64,000 bases of DNA from Bacteroidales bacterium (GTDB lineage: Bacteria; Bacteroidota; Bacteroidia; Bacteroidales; F082), in the NCBI GenBank assembly GCA_017537965.1, contig JAFYJV010000011.1:81608-145607 (forward strand). Reading direction: 5' to 3'. Below the pieces are notes generated by a model, which saw nothing but the letters and a program-made list of their open reading frames with translations, was not told the origin of the DNA and did not search any database. Below, one piece after another: positions 34,456 to 43,394 of the stretch (position 1 is the first letter of the stretch; each line of letters begins with the position of its first letter). A program made the position numbers and the translations under genes.

Positions 34456-35496
34456 TTACTTGAACTTGTTGAGATCCATCGTAATGGTGAGGTAGTTAGG
34501 GGACGCCAAGATATTGGACCTTGAACGTGCGTAGCTAATTTCGAACATCTTGATCTTGACACCGAGGCCAGCCGAGAATCCCACCAAAGTGCGTTCCTGC
34601 GGTACATCCATGGCATGACGTTGTCCGTAGTTGTATGCAGCGCGAAGAACAATGTTCTTCCCTAGGGTGAGCTCACCGCCCACGACAAGATGGGAAGCGA
34701 GGTTCTTTACAAAATGCAGTGTGGCACTTTCTTGAACGATCTCATTGGTAAGTGGATCGTAATTGCCAGCAAGGTCAAGGGGATCGTCAAACAGTTTGTT
34801 CCATTTTTGCAGGTCGTCATACCAGAGCATGACGGTTACAGGGAGATGGTCTAGATGACGAGAAGCACCGAAATCAATCGCTAACGGCAGGCGGCAATGG
34901 CGATAATCGAAGTTGTTAAACAACTGAGCACCTATATTCCTAGCGGTCAGCGAGAAGATCCATCCGTTGTCGGCACGATAGTTGCCAGCCACATCCACGG
35001 CAAGGGCACCAGCGCTGTAGCTTTCCAATTGGAGGCCGGCATATTTCAACGCCGCACCAATGCTCCAATGAGGACTGAGTTGACGGCCCCATCCCAAAGC
35101 CAAAGAATACTCGGAACCTGAAAACGATCCGATTACGACGCCACTTTCAGAAGTCTCGTCAAAATGCCCATAGTTGTGATACTGGACGGTGGCGGCAAAA
35201 CTGCCTAATTTGTCGAAACTACGCGCATACTGAGCCGTCGCAAAGTTGATGTCGGCGTAGTAATCCACATACGAAAGGCCAAGCTTGTTGTCCATGGCTG
35301 AATCGATGGCGGAAGGGTTGAAGTTGGAAAGCTGAATGTCGCCATCAAACACAGGCAGTGGCAAACCTCCCAAGGCAGCCACACGAGCGGAATTAGTCGC
35401 CTTCAAGAAGGCATATGTGCCATTGGTCTGCTGTGCCGTGGCGGCAAACGCCAACGCCAACAACAAGATGTTCAATATCGTTCGTTTCATTTTCAT
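34456..35496 (-). CDS. porQ: Type IX secretion system protein PorQ
   Basis: About 346 residues from ATG 35496 (or 340 from ATG 35490, MKRTILNILLLALAFAATAQ signal peptide). Family features: GTYAFLKATNSARVAALGG near the N-terminus, FNPSAID, and a FadL-like outer-membrane barrel with GWGRQLSPHWSIGAALKYAG and GFSAGLGVKIKMFEISYARSR. PorQ belongs to the T9SS attachment complex with PorU, PorV and PorZ, which processes and anchors cargo with C-terminal sorting domains; three such cargo genes lie in this window. The extended frame starts with TTG inside the nusB stop. Confidence 0.88.
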   Translation of the reverse strand: MKMKRTILNILLLALAFAATAQQTNGTYAFLKATNSARVAALGGLPLPVFDGDIQLSNFNPSAIDSAMDNKLGLSYVDYYADINFATAQYARSFDKLGSFAATVQYHNYGHFDETSESGVVIGSFSGSEYSLALGWGRQLSPHWSIGAALKYAGLQLESYSAGALAVDVAGNYRADNGWIFSLTARNIGAQLFNNFDYRHCRLPLAIDFGASRHLDHLPVTVMLWYDDLQKWNKLFDDPLDLAGNYDPLTNEIVQESATLHFVKNLASHLVVGGELTLGKNIVLRAAYNYGQRHAMDVPQERTLVGFSAGLGVKIKMFEISYARSRSNILASPNYLTITMDLNKFK

Positions 35497-35519
35497 TCTC
35501 GTCATTAGAAAAGAAAAGG

Positions 35520-36479
35520 TCAAAGGCGGCCTCTTCCTGTTTTTACCAGTTTGCCCTCAGCAGTCAGTTGTTCGGCCAGTTTGTCGAGGATGCCGTTCAC
35601 GAACCGTCGGCTATCGGGTGTGCTGAAGAATTTCGAAATCTCAATGTATTCGTTAATGGTGACCTTTACCGGGATGTCCTGAAAACAGCACAACTCAGTC
35701 AATGCCAGAAAGATGATGATCTTATCCATCAAAGCAATCCTGTCGTAATCCCAGTTGGAGATGTTGTCGCGGACCAACTGTTGATAGGTGTCGGCGTTTT
35801 TCAAGGTCTGGCGGAACAGCATCACCACAAAGCGCTTGTCGTCGTTGTTCTCTTCGTTTTCGGTCTTGTACGCAGGAGGAATCAGAGAGTCTTTGCCAAA
35901 ACTGGGATCCAATTCGTTGATGAATTTCCAAAGGAGGAAGAGCCCCATCGGATAGTCGCTGTTGTAAACCAGGTTCTTGTCAGCATAGAAATCAAAGAGC
36001 AGTTCGTCGTCTTCCAGATGATTGTCGATGATGTCGAGTAGCAGTTTCTTGTCTTGTGCGAAGCTGTCCGTCTCACTGTTCATGTAAGCCACATATTCAG
36101 GATATTCGCGCAGTCTGTTGTAGAAGCCACGGATAAAATCCTCGCGATCGTCAACCCAACTGATTTTGAACTTTTCCATCAAACGATTCAAGTCATTATT
36201 CGACTCCAAGGCATTGAGAATGCGATTGTTGACGAACTTACGATTGGGGTTCAGGTCTTCTTCTGTAGGAAAGTTCTTATGCAAGTTCTCCTCGATTCTG
36301 CGTTCCGCGAAACACTTCACTTCCACCCAAAACGACAACTGACGGATAAAAAGACCATACAGATCGTCCACATGGGCAAGGAGATGGCGTTCTCCGGCTT
36401 GTGGATCTTTCTCATCAGCCTGGTGATATGCATAGATCTCCTGCAACACCTTGACTCTCAAAAACCTTCTGTTCAGCAT
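35520..36479 (-). CDS. nusB: Transcription antitermination factor NusB, long Bacteroidota form
   Basis: 319 residues from ATG 36479 (MLNRRFLRVKVLQEIYAYHQ). The earlier frame start is upstream of the -7 element and is discarded. Typical NusB is ~140 residues; Bacteroidota carry an enlarged version with an inserted helical region, as here. The canonical C-terminal half is clear: NWDYDRIALMDKIIIFLALTELCCFQDIPVKVTINEYIEISKFFSTPDSRRFVNGILDKL. Acts in rRNA antitermination with NusA/NusE. First gene of the operon with porQ and recF. Confidence 0.93.
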   Translation of the reverse strand: MLNRRFLRVKVLQEIYAYHQADEKDPQAGERHLLAHVDDLYGLFIRQLSFWVEVKCFAERRIEENLHKNFPTEEDLNPNRKFVNNRILNALESNNDLNRLMEKFKISWVDDREDFIRGFYNRLREYPEYVAYMNSETDSFAQDKKLLLDIIDNHLEDDELLFDFYADKNLVYNSDYPMGLFLLWKFINELDPSFGKDSLIPPAYKTENEENNDDKRFVVMLFRQTLKNADTYQQLVRDNISNWDYDRIALMDKIIIFLALTELCCFQDIPVKVTINEYIEISKFFSTPDSRRFVNGILDKLAEQLTAEGKLVKTGRGRL

Positions 36480-36511
36480 AAAGATTAAAAAAAGTTGTTT
36501 TAAACGAAATG

Positions 36512-36519
36512 CAAATTTA
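36512..36519 (-). promoter_or_regulatory. TAAATTTG -7 element, nusB operon
   Basis: Minus-strand TAnnTTTG match 32 bp before the nusB start at 36479. Confidence 0.6.
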
Positions 36520-36561
36520 ATAAAAAAACTGAATACAGAAGGAGGAATCAAAAATAAAAGT

Positions 36562-36569
36562 TATCTTTG
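36562..36569 (+). promoter_or_regulatory. TATCTTTG -7 element, rubrerythrin-ferritin
   Basis: Consensus element about 63 bp upstream of the rubrerythrin start at 36633; the upstream part of that frame begins inside it. Confidence 0.65.
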
Positions 36570-36632
36570 CATGATGAATCAGATCATCAAATTGAAACGA
36601 ACGAATCTATTAATAAAAAAAGGAATCACATC

Positions 36633-37178
36633 ATGAAGAAAAAATTCATTTGCCCCATCTGCGGCTATGTGCATGAAGGAACGGAAGCTCCCGAGCGTTG
36701 CCCTCAGTGCAAACAGATTGTTGAATGGAAAGTGGTTGACGAGAACGTCGCCCTGAATTTTGTCACCGAACACGTCATTGGCATTGCCAAAGGCACTGGC
36801 GAAGACATGATCAAGGATCTCAACGCCCATTTCATGGGTGAGGCCACCGAAGTCGGCATGTACCTTGCCATGAGCCGTCAAGCCGACCGCGAGGGTTATC
36901 CCGAGATCGCCGAGGCTTTCAAACGCTATGCCTTTGAGGAAGCTGAACACTGCGCCAAGTTCGCCGAGCTGCTGGGCGACGTGGTTTGGGATACCAAGAC
37001 CAACCTTTATAAGCGCATGATCGCCGAAGCCGGTGCCTGCGAAGACAAAATGCGTATCGCCCGCGTGGCCAAGGAGCGCAACCTTGACGCCATCCACGAC
37101 ACCGTCCACGAGATGGCCAAAGACGAAGCCCGCCATGGCAAAGGCTTTGAGGGACTTTACAAGAGATATTTTGAGTAA
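36633..37178 (+). CDS. Rubrerythrin with N-terminal rubredoxin domain (reverse type)
   Basis: 181 residues from ATG 36633, preceded by AAAGGA. N-terminal rubredoxin-like zinc/iron knuckle ([10 protein letters not shown]...CPQC, residues ~6-29), followed by a ferritin-like four-helix diiron domain with E..E..H motifs ([60 protein letters not shown]). Reverse rubrerythrins reduce hydrogen peroxide in anaerobes. Followed after 31 bp by ferritin, so peroxide defence and iron storage are linked. Confidence 0.93.
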   Translation: MKKKFICPICGYVHEGTEAPERCPQCKQIVEWKVVDENVALNFVTEHVIGIAKGTGEDMIKDLNAHFMGEATEVGMYLAMSRQADREGYPEIAEAFKRYAFEEAEHCAKFAELLGDVVWDTKTNLYKRMIAEAGACEDKMRIARVAKERNLDAIHDTVHEMAKDEARHGKGFEGLYKRYFE

Positions 37179-37209
37179 TTAACGATTTTGAATATTAATT
37201 AGAAAAACA

Positions 37210-37725
37210 ATGATTAGCAAGAAATTAGCAAAAGCCATCAACGACCAGATCAATGCTGAGATGTGGTCAGCCTATCTCTATCTGAGCATGTCGCAAGACA
37301 TCTACGCCAAAGGCTACAAAGGCATTGCCCATTGGTTCAAGGTGCAGTTCCTTGAGGAACAGGCCCATGCCGCCATCATGATCAACTATCTGCATTCGCA
37401 AGATACCAAAGTCATCCTGGCTCCCATCGCCAAAGTGAAGACCGAATGGAAGACCATCTTGGCTGCATTTGAAGACACGTTGAAGCACGAGAAGGAAGTG
37501 ACTGCCATGATTAACAACCTGTGCGACATCGCCGACGAAGACAAAGACCGTGCTGCGGCCAACTTCCTCGCTTGGTTCATCGACGAGCAGGTTGAAGAAG
37601 AAGAGAATGCCCGCGACCTCGTCAACCACTGCAAGATGATCGGCGACCATATCGGCGGCATGATTATGCTTGACAAGGAACTTGGTGCCCGCGAGTACCA
37701 CACTCCTGCCCCGCTGAAAGATTAA
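37210..37725 (+). CDS. ftnA: Ferritin, non-haem
   Basis: 171 residues, normal FtnA length. Ferroxidase-site residues appear in DQINAEMWSAYLYLSMSQDIYAKGYKGIAHWFKVQFLEEQAHA (Glu17, Glu50, His53 equivalents) and FLAWFIDEQVEEEENARDLVNH. Stores iron in a 24-mer shell in the cytoplasm. Ends before a strong bidirectional terminator. Confidence 0.96.
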   Translation: MISKKLAKAINDQINAEMWSAYLYLSMSQDIYAKGYKGIAHWFKVQFLEEQAHAAIMINYLHSQDTKVILAPIAKVKTEWKTILAAFEDTLKHEKEVTAMINNLCDIADEDKDRAAANFLAWFIDEQVEEEENARDLVNHCKMIGDHIGGMIMLDKELGAREYHTPAPLKD

Positions 37726-37740
37726 AGAAAAACAGACCCA

Positions 37741-37778
37741 ATGAAAAAAGGGAGCCCCACAGGGCTCCCTTTTTTCAT
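37741..37778. terminator. Near-perfect bidirectional terminator after ferritin
   Basis: GGGAGCCC (37750-37757) / GGGCTCCC (37762-37769), loop CACA. Flanking A6 and T6 extend the pairing, and ATG/CAT ends make the whole element palindromic. It can serve both ferritin (+) and the convergent subtilase gene (-). Confidence 0.93.
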
Positions 37779-37843
37779 TCTTGATGATGCAAAAAACCAA
37801 GCCAACGCCTCCACGCGACCAACCGAAATCAACATTAAGATTC

Positions 37844-39487
37844 TTATCGAGCTATAATCAGCTTTAAGGTCTGCGAACCCCGTTCCGACTCGGCTTTGAT
37901 GAAGTAAATCCCATTGCTCAAGCCATTTAAGAAATTCTCGAAACTATAGTGGTTCAAGCCGTTGAAGTGATAGGACTTCAGTTGGCGTCCCAGAGGATCG
38001 CAAACGGAGAGTTCGGCATGGTAACCCTCTTTCATTACGATACGGACGTTGCCTTGTGATGGATTGGGATACACCTTGATAAGCTCATTCTGATGAACAA
38101 AGGTATCTTCCACATGCAAAGTGTTGAAAGCGTTTTCACAGTTAGGGATGCCATAACCATGCTGGTTGTCAGGGTTGGCAGCATTGCTGGAACACTGACG
38201 CACTGCTTCGCAGACTTCGTCCACAGTAGCCATGTAATTGGCTTGCCATAGACAAGTGACAGCACCAGCCAACACGGGTGTGGCAAAAGAAGTACCGTCA
38301 CCGTTATAGTAAGAACCATAACCAGCGACGTAAGTGCCGCCTCCCATCGCCATGATATCCGGTTTGATACGGCCGTCGTAAGTAGGACCTACCGAACTGA
38401 ACCAGGTGCGGTTGCCGCTTGCATCGACGGCGCCTACGGTGAGGACATGCTCGGCATCGCCGGGAATACCCAAGGTGCAGGAGTCATCCCAACTGTCGCC
38501 TTCGTTGCCAGCGGCAATGCAGCAGAGCATACCACGACTGGCAGCGATTTCAGCACCAATGGTCATGGGAGCCGTGTGTCCGTCGAAGTGCTCAAAAGGA
38601 TGGTTCCATTGACTCATGTCAAAGTTGATATAACCCAGCGAGGTGGAACAAACATCTACGCCAAGACTGTCGGCATATTCCGCCCCCGATACCCAATTGT
38701 ACTCCTCGATAATGTTTTCATAATCACCACTTTCAGTCATCAGCAGGTAATACGATGCCTTAGGAGCCGTTCCTACGAAAGTGTCGGGAACATAGGCAGC
38801 CATGGTACTGAGACAACTGCATCCATGCGCACTTTGGTCATAAACGGAAGGATGGCCTGCCACAAAGGAACGGGTACCCAACAGACGTCCTTCCTCCCTC
38901 ATGTTGTCAAAAGCCGGATGGATGTCGGCGCCGATGAAACCACCATCGAGCACCGCGATGACCATGCCTTCGCCCCAATAGCCATTACCATGCAGATAGT
39001 CGCCACGTATTTGGCTGATCTGGGTAGAACCTCCGCCGTAGAATCCATAAGTAGCTCTTGGCGTTTCCATTGATTGCAGCTCATTGGCCATCCAGTGTTG
39101 CTTTGCCTCCTGTGCCTTGGGATCATTGGGGCATTCTCGTATCGATGCCACGCAATCCAATGCATTTACAGCCTCAAGAACTGCCGGATCCGTGATGCGG
39201 ACCGATACGCCATTCAGCCATTTGGAAGGATTCACGATCTCCGCGCCACAATTGCTCACAGCCTCCAAATATTGAGGCGTCACAGGCAGGTCGTATGCGT
39301 CGATGACTATTCCCAACCGTGCCCTACGTTCCAAAGCGCGTTGACTAAGGAAAGCCTCAGGAATGTCTACGGAATAAGGAGAATTATTCTTGTCGGTGAA
39401 CTGGATCCAATAAAAGTTAGGCGCAATCTGAGCGTTGATTGTAAGCGTGGCTATAAAAAACAAAAACAGTAATACGTTTTTCTTCAT
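37844..39487 (-). CDS. S8 subtilisin-family protease with T9SS sorting tail
   Basis: 547 residues. Signal peptide ([20 protein letters not shown]), then a propeptide-like region. Catalytic triad D181 (VIAVLDGGF), H221 ([13 protein letters not shown]) and S400 ([12 protein letters not shown]), with oxyanion N328 (AAGNEG). The C-terminal ~80 residues ([14 protein letters not shown]...[26 protein letters not shown]) form a type A T9SS sorting domain. Predicted cell-surface or secreted protease. Own promoter 39522-39529. Confidence 0.95.
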   Translation of the reverse strand: MKKNVLLFLFFIATLTINAQIAPNFYWIQFTDKNNSPYSVDIPEAFLSQRALERRARLGIVIDAYDLPVTPQYLEAVSNCGAEIVNPSKWLNGVSVRITDPAVLEAVNALDCVASIRECPNDPKAQEAKQHWMANELQSMETPRATYGFYGGGSTQISQIRGDYLHGNGYWGEGMVIAVLDGGFIGADIHPAFDNMREEGRLLGTRSFVAGHPSVYDQSAHGCSCLSTMAAYVPDTFVGTAPKASYYLLMTESGDYENIIEEYNWVSGAEYADSLGVDVCSTSLGYINFDMSQWNHPFEHFDGHTAPMTIGAEIAASRGMLCCIAAGNEGDSWDDSCTLGIPGDAEHVLTVGAVDASGNRTWFSSVGPTYDGRIKPDIMAMGGGTYVAGYGSYYNGDGTSFATPVLAGAVTCLWQANYMATVDEVCEAVRQCSSNAANPDNQHGYGIPNCENAFNTLHVEDTFVHQNELIKVYPNPSQGNVRIVMKEGYHAELSVCDPLGRQLKSYHFNGLNHYSFENFLNGLSNGIYFIKAESERGSQTLKLIIAR

Positions 39488-39521
39488 GGCACAATAACTC
39501 CTTTATGACAACTACTGGATG

Positions 39522-39529
39522 CAAAAATA
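39522..39529 (-). promoter_or_regulatory. TATTTTTG -7 element, subtilase
   Basis: Minus-strand TAnnTTTG match 34 bp before the subtilase start. Confidence 0.6.
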
Positions 39530-39594
39530 CGTTTTTTTCGGTCGTGGAAGGGATGCTATCCATAAAAAGCGTATTTTTACCAAAATTTTCGGCC

Positions 39595-40287
39595 ATGCGC
39601 ATCGATATCATCGCCATCTTCCCTGAAATGTTCGAGGGACCTTTCACTGAATCCATCATCAAGCGAGCCATCAACAAAGGAATCGTGGAGATCGAACTTC
39701 ACAACCTGCGCGATTACAGCACTGACAAGCACAAGAAGGTGGACGACTACCCTTTCTCCGCCGGAGCCGGAATGGTGATGATGGTAGAGCCTGTCGATAA
39801 CTGCATCAGCCATCTGAAAAGCCAACGTGAGTACGACGAAGTCATTTACATGAGTCCCGACGGCGAATTGTTGGATCAACCCCTATGCAACCAATTGTCG
39901 CTGAAAGAGAACCTTATCGTCCTTTGCGGACACTACAAAGGGATTGATGAGCGGATCCGCGAACACCTCATCACCCGTGAAATCTCCATTGGTAACTATG
40001 TGCTGTCGGGGGGTGAATTGGGCGCCGCCGTGTTGGTTGACAGTCTGGTACGTCTCATTCCAGGTGCCTTGGGTGACGAGACCTCTGCCCTTTCCGACTC
40101 ATTTCAAGACGGACTTGTCTCTCCCCCAGTCTATACCAGACCTCGGAATTACAAAGGATGGGAGGTTCCAGAGATCTTACTCTCGGGCAACGACGCCAAG
40201 ATCAACGAATGGAAAATGGAACAAGCATGGCAACGCACTAAGGAGCGTCGGCCAGAAATGTACGAAATATTGAAAAAAAGCGAATAA
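39595..40287 (+). CDS. trmD: tRNA (guanine-N1-)-methyltransferase
   Basis: 230 residues from ATG 39595 ([17 protein letters not shown]); upstream in-frame codons are not family-like. Makes m1G37 in tRNAs using SAM. SPOUT trefoil-knot motifs: [64 protein letters not shown], and [40 protein letters not shown]. Followed by rplS, the usual partner. Confidence 0.97.
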   Translation: MRIDIIAIFPEMFEGPFTESIIKRAINKGIVEIELHNLRDYSTDKHKKVDDYPFSAGAGMVMMVEPVDNCISHLKSQREYDEVIYMSPDGELLDQPLCNQLSLKENLIVLCGHYKGIDERIREHLITREISIGNYVLSGGELGAAVLVDSLVRLIPGALGDETSALSDSFQDGLVSPPVYTRPRNYKGWEVPEILLSGNDAKINEWKMEQAWQRTKERRPEMYEILKKSE

Positions 40288-40293
40288 ATAGCG

Positions 40294-40321
40294 TTGGAAA
40301 TCAAATATTTTTGTATATTTG
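40294..40321 (+). promoter_or_regulatory. rplS promoter (TTG ... TATATTTG)
   Basis: -7 element TATATTTG at 40314-40321 with a TTG at 40294-40296, spacing 17. Gives L19 a promoter separate from trmD, with a 43-nt A/T-rich leader. Confidence 0.65.
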
Positions 40322-40364
40322 CAGCCGTTTTTGAGGAAAAATATATAAAAAAATATTATATAAA

Positions 40365-40721
40365 ATGAAAAACGCGTTAATTCAATTCGTTGAAGATCAA
40401 GTTGTTGTAAAAGATTTTCCGAAGTTTAGAGCAGGTGACACCGTCACCGTCACGTACAAGATTGTTGAGGGAAACAAGGAACGTCTTCAGAAGTTCCAAG
40501 GTGTTGTTTTGAAGCGCAGTGGCTGCGGCAAGACCGCTACGTTCACTGTAAGAAAGATTTCGAACAACATCGGTGTCGAAAGATGTTTCCCCTTCGCCTC
40601 CCCTATGATTGACAGCATTGAGCTGAACAAGGAAGGCGCTGTCCGCAAGTCGCGCATCTACTATCTCAGAGGCCTCCGCGGCAAGAAAGCCCGTATCAAG
40701 GAAGCCAAGCGCAAGGATTGA
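40365..40721 (+). CDS. rplS: 50S ribosomal protein L19
   Basis: 118 residues. Sits at the 30S-50S interface. Diagnostic KFRAGDTVTVTYKIVEGNKERLQKFQGVVLKRSGCGKTATFTVRKISNNIGVERCFPFASPMIDSIELNKEGAVRKSRIYYLRGLRGKKARIKE. Downstream of trmD with its own promoter and a strong terminator after it. Confidence 0.98.
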   Translation: MKNALIQFVEDQVVVKDFPKFRAGDTVTVTYKIVEGNKERLQKFQGVVLKRSGCGKTATFTVRKISNNIGVERCFPFASPMIDSIELNKEGAVRKSRIYYLRGLRGKKARIKEAKRKD

Positions 40722-40742
40722 TACCTTCAACCATCTCAAACG

Positions 40743-40778
40743 AAAAATCCCGGCCAGATCTGGCCGGGATTTTTTTTG
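40743..40778. terminator. Terminator after rplS
   Basis: Stem ATCCCGGCC (40747-40755) / GGCCGGGAT (40762-40770) around palindromic AGATCT, with A5 before and T8 after. Can also stop transcripts from the convergent gltS. Confidence 0.93.
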
Positions 40779-40780
40779 TT

Positions 40781-40815
40781 ACTTCTAACTTCTGTCTTCC
40801 GACTTCTTACTTCTC
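40781..40815. repeat. Heptamer array (5 copies) at the gltS 3' end
   Basis: Units ACTTCTA, ACTTCTG, TCTTCCG, ACTTCTT, ACTTCTC in exact 7-bp register. The array covers the gltS stop codon and encodes its last residues (RRSKKSEDRS). Same consensus as at aroC. Confidence 0.85.
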
Positions 40816-42212
40816 CTAAAAATCTTTTTCCTCATCATAAACACCGTCAACACCGCCCAGAACGCCACAAGGATGCCAAGCGTAATCCAAGTGGCCTTCA
40901 AGCTTTGTGGAGCAAAACCCATCAAAAGCAAGACCGGAAAGCCAAGCACAATGGCGGCAAGGGTTTGCAGCACAAGGTTATTGGCAGCCGGCGTCTCGAA
41001 CTTCGGATCGATCTCTCGCAACAGGATCATACCATTGGAAGCCGTACCCGTCAACATGCCGAACATGGAGAAAAAGCCCTCATATTGATAGTTGGGATAG
41101 AGATGCTTGCTGACCCACAACACATAAACGAAGGTGACCAACGCACCCAAGCCACAGATGATGGCGAACGGCAGCACAAACTTACCGAACTCGTCGAAAC
41201 TGATGGCAGCGGTGCCGGCTACAATCATGATGTCGAAGCAGAAACCGCTGATGCGGTTCAGCATATAATTATTAATGTATTCGCGCTGGATGAGACGCTG
41301 CCTCTTGAACAGCTTCAAGATGTTTTTGAAGGCGATGCCGAACAAGGTGCCCAACAGGAAGTTGAATCCCCACAACATGGGTTTCAGCGTATTGGTGCCG
41401 AACTTGCCCAGTTCCATTCCTTGGATCCAGTTGGTGAACAGATACACCAAGAAATACACGAACAGCACCATGCAGATCTGCACGGAAAGCTTGTCGATCG
41501 ACTCGGCATCGGGAATCTCGTTCTTCCCCTCGTAGTCTTCAAGCTTGTTGACTTGGGCGGCGGCGATCTTCTTGGCCGACAGCTTGCCCTTGCGTCTCAG
41601 AATATTCATGAAGATCACGCCGATAACGCTACCAACGATGAATCCCATGGCAGCGATGGACAAGCCAAAGTCGGCACCTGGAAAGTCCATGCCCTGCTGC
41701 GAAGCCCATCCTGTGAAGATCTTTCCGAAGTTCAAGGCCTGCCCCGGCCCTTGGCCGTAGCCCATGGGCAATAGCAAGCCGGCAGCATAAAACAGCTTCT
41801 TGCCAAAGATAAAAAACAAGATGGAGACAATCAAGCCCACGATGCCTTGGATGACGTATGAGGATGCCGTCAAGGCACCCGTCTCAATAACCTTCATCGT
41901 CGAGGACCTCGACTCCACTTTGTTGTTCTTCAACGCAAGCGCCACAAACCCCAAGCCGAGGGCATGATAGGTGACAACTTCCATCATGGGCTTGTTTATC
42001 ACTTCACTGCAGCCCGGGATGGCTTTGTAGATCAATAGCAACAAGCCGCCCAGCAAGGCTGAGGGCAATAGACTCTTTTTCAAGACTGGGATTTTGGTCC
42101 GCAACACATTGCCGAGCAACAAAGCCACGGCGAGGATGCAGAACTGGATCAACCATTGCCATGCCTCTGGCCGGTCAAAGGTCATCACAGGAGAAACGTC
42201 TAAAATAGTCAT
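40785..42212 (-). CDS. gltS: Sodium/glutamate symporter (ESS family)
   Basis: 475 residues with ~11-12 hydrophobic segments. Features of GltS: LLPSALLGGLLLLIYK, YHALGLGFVALALK, LLPMGYGQGPGQALNFGKIF, GLSIAAMGFIVGSVIG, and the symmetric second half FSMFGMLTGTASNGMILLREIDP. Inner-membrane import of glutamate with sodium. The basic C-terminal tail is encoded by a heptamer array and is probably not functional sequence. Promoter TACGTTTG at 42232-42239. Confidence 0.92.
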   Translation of the reverse strand: MTILDVSPVMTFDRPEAWQWLIQFCILAVALLLGNVLRTKIPVLKKSLLPSALLGGLLLLIYKAIPGCSEVINKPMMEVVTYHALGLGFVALALKNNKVESRSSTMKVIETGALTASSYVIQGIVGLIVSILFFIFGKKLFYAAGLLLPMGYGQGPGQALNFGKIFTGWASQQGMDFPGADFGLSIAAMGFIVGSVIGVIFMNILRRKGKLSAKKIAAAQVNKLEDYEGKNEIPDAESIDKLSVQICMVLFVYFLVYLFTNWIQGMELGKFGTNTLKPMLWGFNFLLGTLFGIAFKNILKLFKRQRLIQREYINNYMLNRISGFCFDIMIVAGTAAISFDEFGKFVLPFAIICGLGALVTFVYVLWVSKHLYPNYQYEGFFSMFGMLTGTASNGMILLREIDPKFETPAANNLVLQTLAAIVLGFPVLLLMGFAPQSLKATWITLGILVAFWAVLTVFMMRKKIFRRSKKSEDRS

Positions 42213-42231
42213 GGTTTTCTGAATTAGTATG

Positions 42232-42239
42232 CAAACGTA
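42232..42239 (-). promoter_or_regulatory. TACGTTTG -7 element, gltS
   Basis: Minus-strand TAnnTTTG match 19 bp before the gltS start codon. Confidence 0.55.
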
Positions 42240-42273
42240 CTAATTTTATTAAAACACACAAAGACAAAAGTAT

Positions 42274-42281
42274 TAATTTTG
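42274..42281 (+). promoter_or_regulatory. TAATTTTG -7 element, chromate transporter pair
   Basis: Ends only 4 nt before the ATG at 42286, so a transcript from it would be leaderless or nearly so. Confidence 0.5.
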
Positions 42282-42285
42282 CGCC

Positions 42286-42858
42286 ATGAAAATTGTGTTC
42301 CAGCTCTTCTTCACCTTTTTTAAAATAGGTGCCTTTACCTTGGGTGGCGGCTATGCCATGCTCTCCATGGTGGAGAAGGCTGTGGTGGACAAAAAGCAAT
42401 GGATTCCATCGGACGAGTTTTGGGACATGATTGCCATTGTCCAGTCCTTGCCTGGCGTCTTTGCTGTCAACACAGCCTTGTATGTGGGTCACCGGATTGC
42501 TGGACGCAAAGGTGCCGCCGCAGCCATGCTCGGAGCCATCATCCCCTCCATTGTCATCATCCTGCTGCTGGCTACCATCTTCCGCGAATACCGTGACCTG
42601 CCGGTGGTGGAACGCATCTTCAAAGGCATACGTCCTTGTGTGGTGGCTTTGATCCTTGCGCCATCACTGCGGATGATCAAGTCGGCCAAAGTCACCTGGA
42701 AGACAGCCATCATCCCGATAGCAGCTGCTTTTCTGATTTGGTGGTGCAAGGTCTCCCCCGTCATCGTCATCATTGCCGCCATCGCTGGTAGCCTGGTTTA
42801 TGCCGTGGTAATAGAACGTAAGATGAAGCAAACAGCAAAGAAGGAGGTTGAGCCATGA
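42286..42858 (+). CDS. Chromate transporter, half-size subunit 1
   Basis: 190 residues, one CHR domain. Begins MKIVFQLFFTFFKIGAFTLGGGYAMLSMVEKAVVDKKQWI, the canonical CHR N-terminus, so this start is secure; later SLPGVFAVNTALYVGHRIAG and several membrane helices. Short-chain CHR proteins work as pairs of oppositely oriented subunits. Overlaps the second subunit by 4 bp (ATGA). Chromate export is the named family activity; the natural anion substrate is uncertain. Confidence 0.9.
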   Translation: MKIVFQLFFTFFKIGAFTLGGGYAMLSMVEKAVVDKKQWIPSDEFWDMIAIVQSLPGVFAVNTALYVGHRIAGRKGAAAAMLGAIIPSIVIILLLATIFREYRDLPVVERIFKGIRPCVVALILAPSLRMIKSAKVTWKTAIIPIAAAFLIWWCKVSPVIVIIAAIAGSLVYAVVIERKMKQTAKKEVEP

Positions 42859-43394
42859 TCTATCTGCAGTTGTTATGGGTTTTCATCAAGATAGGCGTCC
42901 TGGGTTTCGGCGGCGGTTACGCCATGCTCTCGTTGATCCAGCATGAGGTAGTTGACAATTACGCTTGGATGACCACCACAGAGTTTGCCGACATGGTGGC
43001 CATTTCGCAGATGACCCCAGGCCCCATTTCCATCAATATGGCAACCTACGTGGGATATACCGCTGGCGGTTTTGGAGGCTCCCTCCTCGCCTCTTTTGCG
43101 CTCTGCCTGCCTTCCATCATCATGGTTTATCTCATCATCCGATTGTTCATGAGCAAAAAAAACAGCTCTTTGTTGAGCAACTTGCTGAAGGGACTGAAGC
43201 CCGCCATTGCGGGACTGATCTTTGCCGCCGGTCTCTCGATGATGAATACCCAGAATTTCGTGCAGATAGGAAAAGGCGAGAACAACATCAGCATCGTGAT
43301 CTGTGTCCTCGCCTTTGTGGCCTCCTATTTCTTCAAGGCCAACCCGATATTGCTTATCGTATTATCGGGTGTTGTTGGATTCTTCGTGTATTAG
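42855..43394 (+). CDS. Chromate transporter, half-size subunit 2
   Basis: 179 residues, second CHR domain: LQLLWVFIKIGVLGFGGGYAMLSLIQHEVVDNYAWMTTTEFADMVAISQMTPGPISINMATYVGYTAGGFGGSLLA. The QMTPGPISINMATYVG motif is typical. Pairs with subunit 1. Its stop overlaps the stop of the convergent acyl-CoA synthetase gene by 4 bp. Confidence 0.9.
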   Translation: MIYLQLLWVFIKIGVLGFGGGYAMLSLIQHEVVDNYAWMTTTEFADMVAISQMTPGPISINMATYVGYTAGGFGGSLLASFALCLPSIIMVYLIIRLFMSKKNSSLLSNLLKGLKPAIAGLIFAAGLSMMNTQNFVQIGKGENNISIVICVLAFVASYFFKANPILLIVLSGVVGFFVY

